The notes beneath the pieces were generated by a model. The model worked only from the letters and a program-made list of their open reading frames with translations, was not told the DNA's origin and did not search any database. A program made the translations under genes and the position numbers. Positions 1 through 13,842 of a DNA stretch of 64,000 nucleotides are shown here, piece after piece. How positions within the stretch are numbered: the first letter of the stretch is position 1; the number at the start of each line of letters is the position of its first letter. The stretch is from Promerops cafer (lineage: Eukaryota > Chordata > Aves > Passeriformes > Nectariniidae), in NCBI GenBank assembly GCA_013398275.1, contig VZSE01006253.1, forward strand, positions 1,018,507-1,082,506. Direction: 5' to 3'.

Positions 1-3000
1 CATTCAGCATGAAATAGCTGAATTCAGAGTTTTTCTATGCAGACAGGACCAACCAGAACCTGTGGCCTTAAAAAAAAAATTGTTTTGCAGCTTGGTGCAA
101 TCCCCTGGGCCATCCAGACATAGCAAATGAAAACCTAATGCCTGTTCCCTACCCTACTGCCCTGGTGAGCTCATCTGTTCTGGGTTGTCACATGGTTTCA
201 TTTCTGTGCCATAGGAACCTGGGATCTCTGATTAATCTTTGGCAGAAACTGGAAGAAACTGGGTACACACTTCAATGCTTAATGGGTTTGCAAACCTAAC
301 TTCCAGAGCTTGGCAGCTGCTAAAGAGAGACATTGTTTCACAACCCTTTGAGATAAATATAAATGTTGACCTCTTAAACCTTTGTTCCATTGTTAGATAC
401 CTGTTGGAATGAAACAAACTACAATAAAATATATTTTTTTGTGTCTACAAAAACCATGTGTAGACAGACCATTTTATTTTTTATAAACATTTTGAGGCCT
501 TGTGCATCCTATTTTGAGACGATATTTAAATCCACTCTTTTGCTTTTTGCAAGGTTTCTTATGTCTCCTCTGGTTTTCATCTAATGGAATCACAGCCTCT
601 TGCCAGATTTCTGACTCACTGAAGAGCCTTTCACACAGGCTGCCATGTAGTTAAGAACCTGCATTGTGTAACTTTGAGAAGCTGCATTGTGTTTAGAACA
701 CTCTGTTTATTAGCCAGTCTTGTACAAGTTAGAATCTAATCATCTGGATGACTTGTTGACACTAAGTTGGTGATGAAATTTGAAGTTTACTGTAGCCAAG
801 TACTTTGCCATGCCAACAGTACAGGCTCCCTTTCTTTATCTAGTTTTTTTTTTTTTTTAAATCTGGGTTTCTCTGTCCAACAAAACAAACAGAGCTGAGC
901 TATGTATGTTATTTAAAATGGAAATTAACACTGTTCCTGGTTTCACGGCATGATCAATACATAATTTAGTCATACTAGCATTTTTTATATTGCTTTTCTA
1001 ATTGGCTGGGCTTTCACTCTGGATTCTAGGCTCCAAATTTCCAGCATAATTCTCTAGGAATTTGCCTAGCAGCCAGAGCAAAATAAAGGGGTTTAACTCT
1101 GAAGTTTCCCTTCAGTCCTTTGTTACTAGCTGTTTAAGTTTGGATGAATTGCATAGTCCTCAGTCTTAATAAATGTCTAACTATCTTTGGAAGTGCTCCT
1201 TTTAGTTCCCACCATCAAGAAAGTTTCTCTTGAGTCATGGAAGCATTAGTGCTCAATAGACCACTCAGTATTGTTTTCACTTCTTTCTTATTTTGTCCCT
1301 GTTTTAGTTCAGTACTCAGAAAAATGCATTTCACTAAGTTTTCATGGCTCATGATTTGATGGACTTAAATTAATAAGAAAGATGAATTCAAAGAACCTTT
1401 ATTTTACATATCTATTTCTATATATATAAACATATTTTTTAAAAACCACAAACTACTATTTTAGAGCTTTCTAGCCTTATATACAATGCCTCAAAGTTCA
1501 ATCACTTCCTTTTTCTCACTACCTTGACACTATCTTTAACAATACATGGGTCAAAGAAAATGAAGCATATAACTTTTGTCCGAAAAAAAACCCCTTATCT
1601 TTCTGTGTATTTAACCCTCAAGATGACAAACACATACTATTTTGATTCCATCAAGATAGCTTAATGCCATCGGAAAATTTAATATATTTTTCTTTCCTCA
1701 CAGACAAATGAGGCCATAATAAAAAGTGAAGGTCATTGAATGTAAATCAGTTAATGAAAAACGGATACTAAGTTCAAAAAATGTTGCATATCTTGCAGAT
1801 AGGGAGTACTCTCCACACATTTTCTTTCATTGAGAGCACAACTTCGGGCACAACAGTCTGCTGATCTTCTCCTTAGGATGTGATTTTAACTAGTGAGAAC
1901 CATGTTCCTTAAAGAAGTTGTTTAGAAAGAATAACTTCTGGCTGGTCACAGAAGAGAGGATAAACCTGACGAGGGGAAAAAAAACCCCAATTTTTTAAAA
2001 AAATCAGATTTTTATAGAAAAAGAAAGTAATGCTAACTCAGATTGCATAAATGAACAGCTTTAACCTGATTGGTCTGAAGGAAAGATGCTACTGTCATTC
2101 CCCCCAAGTGCCTGCTATGCAAAAAGGGGGATACTTTTTATCCCATGGGAAAAAAATCCAGTAAACGAGCTGATGCCCATAAAAGAGAATAGTAATGCAA
2201 GCAATGTTTTAGGTAGCATTTTACCTAGACATTTCCATCTTTGAAAGTGTCAATATCCAGACAAAGAGTCTCAAGGATTCAGAAAGATCTGTGTTGTGTT
2301 TTGCTACCAGGTAATTTTTTTTTTATCCAGGTTACATTATAAACTTCAGCATGAAGAGTTTTGCTGTTATAATCATGCCCTCATTCTCTCCATCTGTCCC
2401 ATCACATCTAGATTGTGCTAACTGAATACCTTATGGTGGCATCTCTTTCTGAAATAAACATATTTTCTTATATCAAAATCAAGGTAATTTTATTTGGTTT
2501 TAGGAGCTGTCTTTTCTGTTGGGATAGTGGTAAGTGTAAATGTACAACATCTGCTAAAACTGTGCATCTGGGGTTTTTTACCTTGTACCAGAGCTATGCT
2601 CTACTTGTCTGTGTGGTGAACATAATGTAACAACTTCAAAACACAGTCACCTCATAACCTGAAATCCCTTATCATAAGTATTCTCTAAGGATAAGGCACA
2701 AGAACAAAGTTATTTTCCAGGATCTTTATTTGTGACATACTTTTTAAGTTTTTTTCTTTTTTCTCTGTAGATGAGATACGAAGATCTGTTCACATTTCCA
2801 TAACAATGAGTTTCACAGAAGTGTGATGGAGTGTGTTCTGCTTTCCATGAACCTGAATTTTATTATTTAATTGGATCCCTCCAACTGATGTCATGCATAC
2901 TGCTATGAGATTTTGTGACATAATGGTCACACATTCCTAAGACTTGTCAGATTAAATTTTATAGGAATTGAACAGTCCAGAAATAATCAGAGAAAACTTG

Positions 3001-3469
3001 GATGAAAGCAAGGCTAGATTCACTTCTCCTAAGTCATATGGCCAAAGGGTAATAAATCAGCTCCTAAAGGGCAGCTGACTGTTTTTTGTTTTGCTGCCAC
3101 TTCCCCAGGCCAATCAGCCAATTCCCCTCTTTAGCCGCTTCAATACTTTGGATCAGAAGGTTTTCATCCTGAATGAGGCATCTGGCTTTTTGTCTGACCT
3201 CTGCAGATGGCAGCTGAAGGCCGGCAGGAAGCTTTTTGTGACTGTAAATGTTCCTCTCTCCTCCTTTAGCAAAGACTATTGCAAACAAAGACCCATCTCT
3301 CACCTAGAATCTTCCTTGGTTTAGACTGGGCATTAAAAAGGAAAGTCACTTCCTACTCAGCATACTCTATCACTAGATGACTGAATAGTACCAAAGTTAA
3401 ATGAGTACTGGAATTTGACACTACTGGTGTCAAAATACAATAATCTCAAGGACCATAAAAGGATTAGGA
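1..3469. other. Unique AT-rich non-coding DNA
   Basis: No gene is supported here. All frames are short and broken by stops, the longest being about 70 codons with no recognisable protein. A run of 15 T lies at 844-858, and a T6-A7 stretch occurs near 1992-2004. I recognise no transposon in it. It could be intron or intergenic DNA. Confidence 0.6.
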
Positions 3470-3605
3470 AATCATAGAATGATTTGGATTGGAAGGGACC
3501 TTAAAGATCATCTAGCGTCAATCCCTCTTCCATGGGCAACACACAGCTTCTCTGGGCAACTTATGTCAGTGTCTCATCACATTAAAAAAAGAATGAGTTA
3601 ATCAA
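3470..3605 (-). mobile_element. CR1 LINE 3' tail, minus strand, internally deleted
   Basis: The plus strand begins with the reverse complement of a CR1 3' end: a CATAGAATG-type terminal repeat, then TTGGAAGGGACCTTAAAGAT, then a CCATGGGCA segment. From there it jumps directly to CACAGCTTCTCTGGGCAAC and a GTGTCTCATCAC segment. In family members I know, roughly 90 bases separate these two blocks, so this copy appears to carry an internal deletion. It is 5'-truncated, as most CR1 copies are, and codes for nothing. The far boundary, around the A-run at 3583-3590, is approximate. Confidence 0.88.
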
Positions 3606-4681
3606 AATACAAAGATCATCCAATCTACTATGTGGACAGTTGGCCAGAGAAGGTTTTTTTCCTCGGGGGAAAAAAATATCCCTCTATTGACTCACTCCCT
3701 CTTCTGCCTCTCTGATTTCATGGCCTATTAACTCCAAGGTCAAGATGGTAGAAGGAGGTCAGGGTTGAGTACAACACGGTGAGTGTGTCTGTCTGAGACC
3801 CTTCCTTACTGGGTATTCATGTAGGTCTCAGGTTCAGCAAGAATTAAGAGCTATCTCACATTTAGGGAGTTTTAGGATTTTGACAGCTGCCCTTAAGGGG
3901 ATTAATCAGAGTTGGACTTGAATAAAGGCTGGGTGTCTCATTTGGGCAGAGGTGGAAAGGTTCTGCAGATGAACAAAATAGGGAGCTTAAGCATCTACGA
4001 TATGAACTTTCACTTGCCTAAACCTGGATGAATAGCAGATGCTGATGGTGACTGAGGGCTGAGGATAGGCAGTGTGAATCAGGGATTGGTACTTAATCAT
4101 TTAAAACATCCAGATGGCTAATTTATGGTAGATGAATTCAGGTTTCAGAGGGTAATCACATCACCTTATTTTAGGTATATAAATTAGATGCCAAAAATAG
4201 AAAACTGATCTTTCTGTGTTCCCTCTGTAGCCAACAGGGAGACACTGATCTAGAAAATTAATCAAAATTAGATTTCTACTCTGAACTCTAGAGAATTCTG
4301 TTGGTCCTTGCTTATTTTAGGTGATCTGTTCATAATTTTTCCTCCATATACAGCAATTGTATATCTATAGACTGTATAAAATCAGTGTTTCCCCAAATTG
4401 AAAAAGCTTGATTATGCATGAACACAGCCTCAGGACTGAGGTTCCAGAAGGCTGAAAATGAATCAATTCATTCAAAGCCTGGTCTGAACATGCATGATTA
4501 CAATGTATAATCCAGCAGAAATAAATATTTAAATTTTGAGATGCAATAGACAGGGGAAACTTTTGCTTAGTAAGCTCCTGAGAGATGAACAGAAGAGGAA
4601 ATAGTTAATAAAAGTCAAGCAAAATGCATCAATTCGTGGCTACAATGCAAACAAATCTGCTTTTCTGTCAGTTGCACAGGC

Positions 4682-4705
4682 TAAAACTGCCTACAGGCAG
4701 TTTTA
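4682..4705. repeat. 24-bp perfect dyad (11-bp arms, 2-bp centre)
   Basis: The arm TAAAACTGCCT at 4682-4692 is followed by AC and then by its exact reverse complement at 4695-4705. The structure could be a hairpin or a binding site for a dimeric protein. The surrounding sequence has TAAT/ATTA cores and ATGCAT motifs. No transposon is evident around it. Confidence 0.9.
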
Positions 4706-5935
4706 ATTGACAAGCACAGCATTCATGAAATAGATAAACCATACAAATTCCGACCTTGCCCGTATCAAACAAGGCAATATTAACATAAGGATTCCCTTCA
4801 TCTATTTTATTATGATTTATACTGGAGGAAATTATGATGAAAAAAATCTTATGTGCCCATGTAGCTATTCAACATCCTGCATGTCCTTTGCTGAGGGAAA
4901 TAGATGGTTGTTATAGCTCAAGAAAGGAAAATAAAATCCTTAGTTTTAGAGTATGGGAGTACCAAGGGAATGTAGGATTGCCTTGCATAAGAAACAAATC
5001 TTTCACTAGGATTTTCACTTACACTGTCAAAAATATAAATGATAATGATAATTCATTCACACCTTTTGTTTGAGCTTTTTGGGATGGAAACTGATTTCCT
5101 TCATCCTCTCCTGAATTCCAGTGTGTGACCCTTCTCTCCTGTCTCCAGCAGGACATAGACCTAAAATGGATTCTAAAACAATGTTTAGATCCTTTCTGAA
5201 ATCAGCATCAGTATGTTCACACTAGACCACTGCCTAGAGACAGAACTAAGTATTTTATGCTGCCACTGTGGCAGGCACTTTTTGGTAATTTGAATGTGCA
5301 AATTCCAATGACATTTGAAGAAAGAAGGACTCAATTCTCTGAGCACACATTAACCTGAAGTGGGGCTTTCATGATCAGTTGATTGGTGTTTTTTTTTTTT
5401 ATTTATTAATTTTTTCTGGATTCAGTTTCTTTTTGAAGACATGGCACAATGTGTAATATATAAGATCGATTATTGAAAGGGTGACTGAGTACTCAGTATT
5501 TCTTTGATGAACTAAATTTAATAATTTTATAAAGACATATGAAGACACAGTGTGAAGCTAATATGAAATTTCTACTTCACATTACGACCATAATCTTGAG
5601 GCGATGATTAAACATGTGTGAAGTTGATCTGAAGACTGCATACAATAAATCTATCAATATTGTGATGGTGAAGACTAACTATTTTCTGGTTATGCCAGTG
5701 ATTTTATGTGACTAACTATGATCTTTCTGCATAGTTTGTAGTTACAAGAAAAATAGCAACAATGGTTGTGACAGCTAATGCAACTAATGGCTGTATATTT
5801 CCAGTTTTGTCCTTAGCTGTAGCTGCCTGATCAATCAGCCTCAATACCAAAAGAGATACAGTAGTTTTTCATCTGAGTTGCACCCCAAAGCAAAACCACA
5901 CACATACAAAATTTAGACAACAACGATTTGATGAC

Positions 5936-5972
5936 ACAAAAAAATAAAAAAAATATAAAAAATATATATAAC
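5936..5972. repeat. A/T low-complexity stretch
   Basis: A run of A-rich sequence grades into a short TA alternation (AAAATAAAAAAAATATAAAA and onwards). It is simple sequence with no coding content. Confidence 0.8.
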
Positions 5973-8900
5973 AAAAGAATTCATTTGGGAAGCATGACTA
6001 CATCTTAAGCACTGATCTTCAAATTTTCACCTTCAAGCTATCGTAACTGCAGATGACTAAAATCACTATTAATTTTTTCAGCCTTCCAAGGTGCAGTCAT
6101 TAGCAGTCTCACCATATCCGTAATTGTCTTTTTATAGTTATAAAGCTGCAGCAATGGAAGACAACAGCTTGTGCCACTTAAATGAAACCCTGCAGTGCTG
6201 TTTCCTGATAACACAGAAGATTATGTATGGCACCTGCACAACCCTGGGATTATGAAAGGCTGGATAAGAAAATGCAAGGAAAAGCTTGGGGAAAGGAGGA
6301 TAAGCTTGTGACAGGAGTAACAGAAACTGCTGGAGAGAGCAGGATAGGACCTCAGGCAAGCTTACTCTTTACAGCTAATTTTATGTAGCACATCACAGTG
6401 TGATAACCTTGGTATGAGAACAAGCCCAGAGGTGAAGTGTTTCCTTCAGATTTGTTGAAGTCCTTGTGCTAATTAAGCTGTATGTAAACAGCTCCACTGT
6501 GTGATAGCTCAGGTCTTCTCCCTCATCATTTTGCCTTCCTCTGACATGAAACACCTCTAATAACCCTTGCATCTTGGCTGCCCTGTCTTGCATACTGTGT
6601 CAGATCTTAGCTCTCCTGTTCTCTTTGAGCATCCCACTAGATTTCACCACTGTTTTCCCATACGATATCACTCATTCCATCCTAACCACCTTACAAGAGC
6701 CATAAGCATGCATCTCTTCTTTGGCTCTGCTCAGTGCTTTCCCTGACGCTTGTCTAGACCACTACCTTAATATCATCTTCTAAATGTTCCAACAACTTCT
6801 AAAATTTCTTCCTCTGGCTCTCTATCTCTTGTTCTGTCAACTATAAGGTCTTAATTCTCTCCTTAAGGTAATTTATAATTTGTTGCTGCAGATTTTGTTT
6901 TGGTTTTCTTTTCTTTTTCTATTTTTTTTTTTATTTCTGCTTCAGTTGCATTTTCTATAAACCCAGAACTACATTGCTTTCTTGACCTTAACTTTGAGAG
7001 GACTTCTACCATGCAGCAACATATATGTATCTATTTTCATTTATGAGCTCAGATATTGTCATCATTAAGACTTTGATTTGAATTTAATTTTCCAAGTTTA
7101 AATAAAAACTTTTATAAACAGGAATGAAAGAGACTCAGGAACACAGTGTATGTATTATTTTCAATTAGCTGTTGTGTGTTAAATAATGTATACTGTGTCA
7201 TCTCACCTTCTCTGTTAAAATACAGAAAAATATCAGTCTTCTGCCTACTTTCTGAGTTCTTCAGTAGCAACAATCACTTGGATTCTGAAATATCTTAAGA
7301 AACAAAGGAGAAAGTGATCTTTTTAACACCCAGAAGAAGTCCGTGACTTCTTGTCCTGGATCTGGAATGCCACTCGGATTTTCCAGTACAGTCTTACAGG
7401 GAATTTCTTCAGCCAGGGTTTAAAAGTTAGGGATATTCAGGTGCCTTCACATGCCTATTTCTAGAATTTATCATTAAACATCTCTCTTTTTAGGCAGTCT
7501 TTACAGATGTGTCTTTTGAAGCATCAAGGCCTGGATTCATCACATTTCATTTATGTGGCTGATGGAGATGATGAGTCTGTGAGAGCAGTTGTTCTGCATT
7601 CACTGTAATTTGAACAAGATGTTTGCATATTAGAGAAACCAAATTCCATATGTGCACTCAGAAAAAACTGAGGTCTTAGGAGGAATGATCCACCTCTGAA
7701 GGTACCATAGTCTTGTCATTGTCCATAGTGATGCCTACAATGTCTATGATATTTGTACCAATTACCAATGCCTGTGATATTTTAATCTTATGGCTTGCTT
7801 AGGTATTTAAAATTTCTTTGATGAATCTAAGCCTGGTCTATTTCTAAAGAGTAAACAGCATATACAAGTCAACTGCTTTTAACTTTTGTATGTCCTGTTT
7901 TAGGGCTGAGCCATTGTTAATTATGAAATCGTAATCTCATTAAAAGTCTTGTTGGGAAGGGCCATCATGCTTTCCATTAATAGCCAGAGAGGGAGTGAAT
8001 TGAGAGCAGAGCAGAAATGAATAAAAGTGACAGTGTGACAGGAAAAAAACCCATCTTTTTGAAGTCTTTGAGTAGGAACGCCAGAATGAGACACAGACAG
8101 ACAAGCTTTCCAAAACAGGCAAGTCTTTAAATAGTCTCTGCATGCATGCCAATACAAATCTAAGAGAAAACTTTCAAACCTTTTTAATAACATTGATCAG
8201 ATTATATTTGCCCAATATCATGTATCAATGACAGTTCTGCTCTGAAAATTATCTTATAACTCAACACCTCTTACTAATTTTTGTCACTACATGGCACTTT
8301 TTTAAACAATTATGTCTTTTTTAGAAACATATATAAATTTTTCTAAGAGAAAGAAGCTAAGTTACTGACTATTTTTTTAATGTTTTTCCCAGATGGAAAT
8401 TGCTAGTGTATTTTCATGCAGTTTTTTTAATGAGAAAACATTATTTTCTCATCTTCTGTTATGCATTGGGTATTTCTTTTTATTTCTGGATTTTTTAGAG
8501 CAGAGAATATATTGTAATCAAAAGCACTAAACTCCTTTGTTAGGTAAGAGGTATACACTAGACAGAGCTTTCAAAAAATCAAATCAAGTGTATGAAGTAC
8601 TATAGAGATTATGTCCTTGTACTCTTGTAGGAGAAGAAATAAGAAATCAATTTTCTTTGCAATATTTATTTTTCAAATAACAATTCCAAAGCAGACTGGT
8701 AGTTTATGTGCAGAAGCAGATCATTCTTTCTATATCAAGTAGAACAATTTTGTCAGATTCACTTTGCTGGTAACATGGATGTCATGCAGTTAAATACAAG
8801 CTGACAGAATGTATGACATAACTAGAGTAGATCTTATTCATGACGATCAATTTTTTCCTCAAAAAAATAAAAGTTCTGTCTTTGGTGTGGTTTTGAACTG

Positions 8901-9094
8901 CCAAGGGAAGATAGTACCCTGACAGAAGATATTCCCTTAGACAGTTTGAGAGTTCTCAGTGGAGATCATCAATTATATGGATACCACTGTCCACATACAT
9001 CTCTATAGAGTCCTAATACTTCCCCAGCAGGCTTGGAGTTTAATGACAACTCAGCCCCACATGAGAGAGTGAGAAAGTGAGAAAACTCATGAGT

Positions 9095-9380
9095 TAAGAT
9101 AAAGACAGTGCGTGGTATCCAAGGTATGCAATATCCTTTGGTCAGTTGGGGTCATCTGTACCAGCTGTGTCTCTTTCCAACTTCCCATGTTCCCCCAGCC
9201 CCCTCACCAGTGTGGCAGCATGAGAGGGCCTTGATGCTCTGCAAAAGACACTCAGCAATGACAAAACCTTCTCTGTATTATCCATTTTCAGCACAAATCC
9301 AAAACACCGTCCCATCCTGGCTGTTGAGGAGAAAATTGAGGAGAAAATTAACTCCGCCCCAGCCAAAACCAGCACAGTTA
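9095..9380 (+). mobile_element. Probable songbird endogenous-retrovirus LTR remnant
   Basis: This stretch resembles a dispersed avian LTR-type repeat that I associate with songbird genomes. The landmarks, in order, are CCTTTGGTCAGTTGGGGTCA near 9136, a C-rich CCCCCAGCCCCCTCACCAGT segment near 9192, a TCTCTGTATTATCCA-like block near 9270, AGCACAAATCCAAAACAC near 9291, and a closing AAAATTAACTC...CAGCCAAAACCAGCACAG segment ending near 9379. No gag, pol or env reading frame adjoins it, so it would be a solo or fragmentary LTR. A 12-bp unit, GAGGAGAAAATT, is duplicated in tandem at 9326-9349. The assignment rests on remembered similarity, and orientation and exact ends are uncertain. Confidence 0.68.
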
Positions 9381-12300
9381 AGTGCCACTGAAATGTGTTA
9401 GAGCAAGAAAGAATAATTTTCTACACAGACAAAACATTTTTCATTCCCAAAGTTTAATTTCTGAAATGATTTCTTTGTGTTTGTAAGTGTCACTAAAGCA
9501 ACTGTAGAACACGGAGTGCAAAGGCCTTTTTGTGCCACGCACTGTGCCCATGCAGGCAGCTGAAACAGGCACATGCACACTCAGATGTACTGTTGCTAAA
9601 TGATGGTGTCTAAACATTAATGAATGGAAGTAGCTGAAAGCACCTCTTCTTATTTTTTTTTAATCACCAAGGTAACACCTCCCTTGAGGATAGGGAAGAA
9701 CAGTGAAGAACAATAGTCACCCTAAGTGGCATAGTTAAGTAGCACAGAGACAAGGAGGTCAACACAGAATGGCCTCAATTCAGAGCCAACAAAAATTGCT
9801 GTAATTCCTCAGCAAGGCACCTAATTGGAATCATGCACATTGACAGTTTCGCCAATTTTACTTCAAGCTCCGGAGCAATATAAAAACCACCTTGATTGTT
9901 TATCTGTCCCAAGTGCCCATGATAGCAAATACTAAATCCCAGAAATGGTCATTGATGCACATGAAGTCTCTAGCACAAGTGACAGAGCCACCTTGTTCAG
10001 TGGGATCTATAGTTAGGGGTCTTGCCAAAGACATCTTGTTCTTGACACAGATTTACTGTGGGTATTGCCTGCTACAGCCCACATAAGTCTGTGTGTCTGA
10101 CATGGGAACAAATGTGCAGCTGCTCAGTCTATCCTTTCATTAGGTGGAGATGGAGCCTACCCTTGCAACTACAAATGCAAGATTTGAGCACCCTTGCAAG
10201 TTAATTCATTTGGCATTGATACATAATCTGAAAGGAATGCCAGTGGGAGCTGCTTGGGTTTCAGCAACTTTAAGGGCTGTCAAAGAATTGTTCAGAAGGT
10301 TAAAAGACTTCACATGAGCTGAAGCTACTCTCAGCATTAAAAATTAGTACCAGTCAGACTAAATAAGATGACCATGGTCTGATTCTCATAAATGCTGTAA
10401 TACCTGAGGAAAAGGGTTTGAAGCAGTTCTACTCTTCCTCCTTCCCTTTTCTATCTGACAAGGAATATCTTCTGATTTGAGGGCCAATGCATAGGGAGCA
10501 CAAAGCTAGCATGTACCTGAAGACATGAGGTGTAGAAACCATGGAGTTTTACCATCCCTTGTTGACACATTTATGCAAGGCTACAGACCACCTCTAGTGT
10601 GCTCAAATGCACATAGCTACAGAGACAGGGAAGCTTTGCTGAGAAACCGTGCTGTTAGTGGTTCTAAAACTAACAGTAGTTTGCAAGTCAACATAGTCCC
10701 AGAATAGAACTATATGCTATAGAGAGCATGCCATAGAAAGAAAATGGGTAATTAGATATAATCGGTCTTTCCATATCTAATTGCTATTGACTGTGTGGTC
10801 AAATCTTTAATCTTCTCTCTTTATTTTCCTACCACCATCTCTTCTTTTTAATCTCATTTCCTTTATGGATGAAGAATCATTTAAAGAACATTCAAAGACT
10901 ATAGACATCATTATATTGATTGACTGAATGAATATTTCTTCAGAAGCAGAGCAAGACTCCTGTGATTCTTTTCTAGGGAAAGCTCACAATTTCTTTCTGG
11001 GTACTCAAAATCTTGCAGCTTTGTCTTTCTTTCTAGAGACCTGCAGCAGTAGGTTATTTGGGACTGATGACTGGGCAAGAGCATATCAAAGAGCACAGCT
11101 GTGTCTTGAGACTGAGAGCGTTTCAGTTGGGGCAGAAATATATGCAGGGAAGGAGCTCATTCTGCTGTAAGCCTCTATAGACTCTGGAAACAAGTATGTA
11201 AACACCTGTTTCAAACCCTGTTTATGGAGATACTTGTTTAGAAAGGATATATCAATCTCGTTCTATGAGAATATCATCATTATGCAAATTGTCTCTCAGG
11301 GAGCTTAAAATAAGTAAGTTCCTTCTTTCTGGAGAAACATGACTGAACTGTCAAACATTACTTAGTAAGAGGATTATACTGGATTTGATTTTACTTAAGA
11401 CTGTTTCATAGAGAACAGTTTCTCTCTCTTCACTTTTAGCAAGCCACTTGCTTTTGAGATATTGGTTTGGATTCAACATTAGTCTTAATTGACATAGCTT
11501 TAGTTATTTCACTTGAGTCCTTTATCATAAAGCTCCATATATCATATAATTACATATAAATAGAAGGATCCATGCGTGCTATAATCCATGTACTGAGATG
11601 GAAGGCAGAGAAATAAATAGAAAAGCCTGGTTTGTGACTTTATGCCCATGAAATATACAGGTTGAAACAAAAGATTATGCAGCAGCAGACTTACATGATT
11701 GAGGTGTGTGATTAATTTTTGGTTTAATTCTCTTTCTAATGATTTCCAAAATATATCAATATGCAATCCACAAAACAGACACTTGGAAAATCAATCAGTT
11801 GCAAGAAGTTGGGTGAATTTAACACTAAGAAAAAAGAAATATAAGTAAAATCATGAACAGAAGAAGAAGAGAAATCAGGGGACAGGGGAAGAGTTTCAGT
11901 CACGTAATTCAATCTCATGAGGTGAGATTTTTGCTGTGGTCATTAACAGAGATCCTCAATTTGGATGAAATGTTACATCAGACCATTGAAGAATCTAACT
12001 TCAAAAAAGTGTGCACGTTGGACTTTACTCAGGATGTTTTAGTTGTATTACATAAATATGTAATCCATTAATTTGCTTCTGCAGTTTGGATCAATTACAT
12101 TTACATCTGGCTGATGGATAAGAGGCAGGGACAGAAGCAGATGCAGTTAAATGGTCTAGAACACATCCAGGAGGAAAGCAGAATAGGTCTGAGGTAATAA
12201 TCAACTTGTCCCTGGGAAAATGTTTTTTGGCTACAGTGAGAGAGCACCCAGAAAAGAAAAAATAGGTCATTTCCTACTCTATTCCTTTATCCTTTCTGTA

Positions 12301-13842
12301 CTAGTACAAGAGCCTGCTGTATGTTTCACTGGGCTAAAAGGATGAGTGAAAAAAAGAAGAAAACCATCTGCTTGTGAAATCTGTTTGCTTACTACAGTAG
12401 TACTGAGATACCTGTTCAGGCCATCATGGAAGTATTTCATGTATTTCCTAACAGCAGCCATTTAGCAAAAACCCACGAACACAAGTTAAAAAGAAGTTCT
12501 AAGAAATCAACTAGAAGAAAGTATTCAAGGTTTATTTTGACTAATTCCGTAGCATCTTGCTTTGCTTGTCTGACTTGCCTGAACTTCAAAGAATTTCAAG
12601 CAGCATTAGAACAAATTCATCCCTGTTACTCAGCAATTTCATCCTTCATACATGTCTTTGAAAATCTGTGCTTCAGATCCAAAGAAATAGATGTTATGCT
12701 AATTAAAACGCTGTAATTCCTTTGGAATTGCCACCGAGGTTCAGTTTAAACCATCAGGAGCTGCACAGAGACAGAAGGGATAAAGCTCCTACCCCTCTGA
12801 TCCCAGGAGCATTACCCCCCTCTGCCTGAGCTAGAGAAGTGCATGTGCAGTGCATACCAGCCCTGTGGCCCTGTCTACAAAGGTCCTGCTAATAGCACAG
12901 GCTGTGCAACTGGCACAGCCCTGCATTAACCTTCAGGCAGGTGGCTGTGTGAGGGGTGGAAATGAGCTGCAAGGATGGACTAGGTGCACCAGAGGATACC
13001 AACAGGCCAGAGGTGAGGCAGGGCAAGAGGATTTATTGTTAAACCTTCATGTCATATGAAAGAACCTGCTTGCATCTCTGCAGTGTCCAAGCAACGGTTC
13101 CACTTCTCCCTTTCAGTCAACCCCAGGTTGACAGGACAGGAGTGTGCTGGGTTCATATATGTCTCTACTCTTTTGGGAGACAACCATCTAACTCCAAGCT
13201 TAAGCCAGTGTATCAGAGCTGGCCTGAGTGCATGATAGATGATCAGGGAGTTTGTCATAAAGAATGAGATCCAGCATTAAGCTGACACATCAAAAACACA
13301 TTACAGCTCTTAGAAGAAATAAACCTTTTTCAGTGCAGAACAGACTCTATATAACTCATACTAAGAAGAAGCCAATCTTTTTCTCAGTCATATGGTTGAT
13401 TTTGACAATGCATGACTTCAGCATTGCGGGATGCCCCAGTGAACAGTTACATCTCGACTGATTTGGTTTTTAAGGGCAATGTGCACCTTGGTGGTATCCT
13501 GGGAAGTAAAGAAATACTGACTTAGCCCCTGTCAGTAGCAGAGAAAGTCCCACACTCACCCTTGGCTGTAAGGACACCAATCTGCAAAATATGAATAACT
13601 GTTTGCATGGAATCAGTATTTTCCAGCAGGATTTTAGACACTGGGAGATGTGATGTAGGAGAAGACAGCTCAGGCACTGACATCCCTAGTGGCAATGCCC
13701 TGGTCATGCTCAAATACCTGTTAACAAAGAGCCAAGAATTTATTACTAGTATAATTGAAGTCTTAACAGTCTCTTATGCAATTTAGCATTGTTAGTTCTG
13801 ATGTAAATACTATACATAGAGAAGAAAATACAGAAAATGTTA

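Larger units (their letters stand above)
3606..9094. other. Unique AT-rich DNA with a dyad and simple A/T tracts
   Basis: No gene is supported; reading frames are at most about 90 codons and unrecognised. The block contains a T12 run at 5389-5400 and an A/T low-complexity stretch at about 5936-5972. An enhancer-like segment lies around 4370-4760 and includes the 24-bp dyad listed separately. Nothing else in it resembles a known transposon. Confidence 0.55.

Noticed and set aside
3091..3324. Possible exon after a pyrimidine-rich CCACTTCCCCAG
   Set aside because: The translated segment is not recognisable, there is no matching donor site with a sensible frame, and the frame is also open on the other strand.
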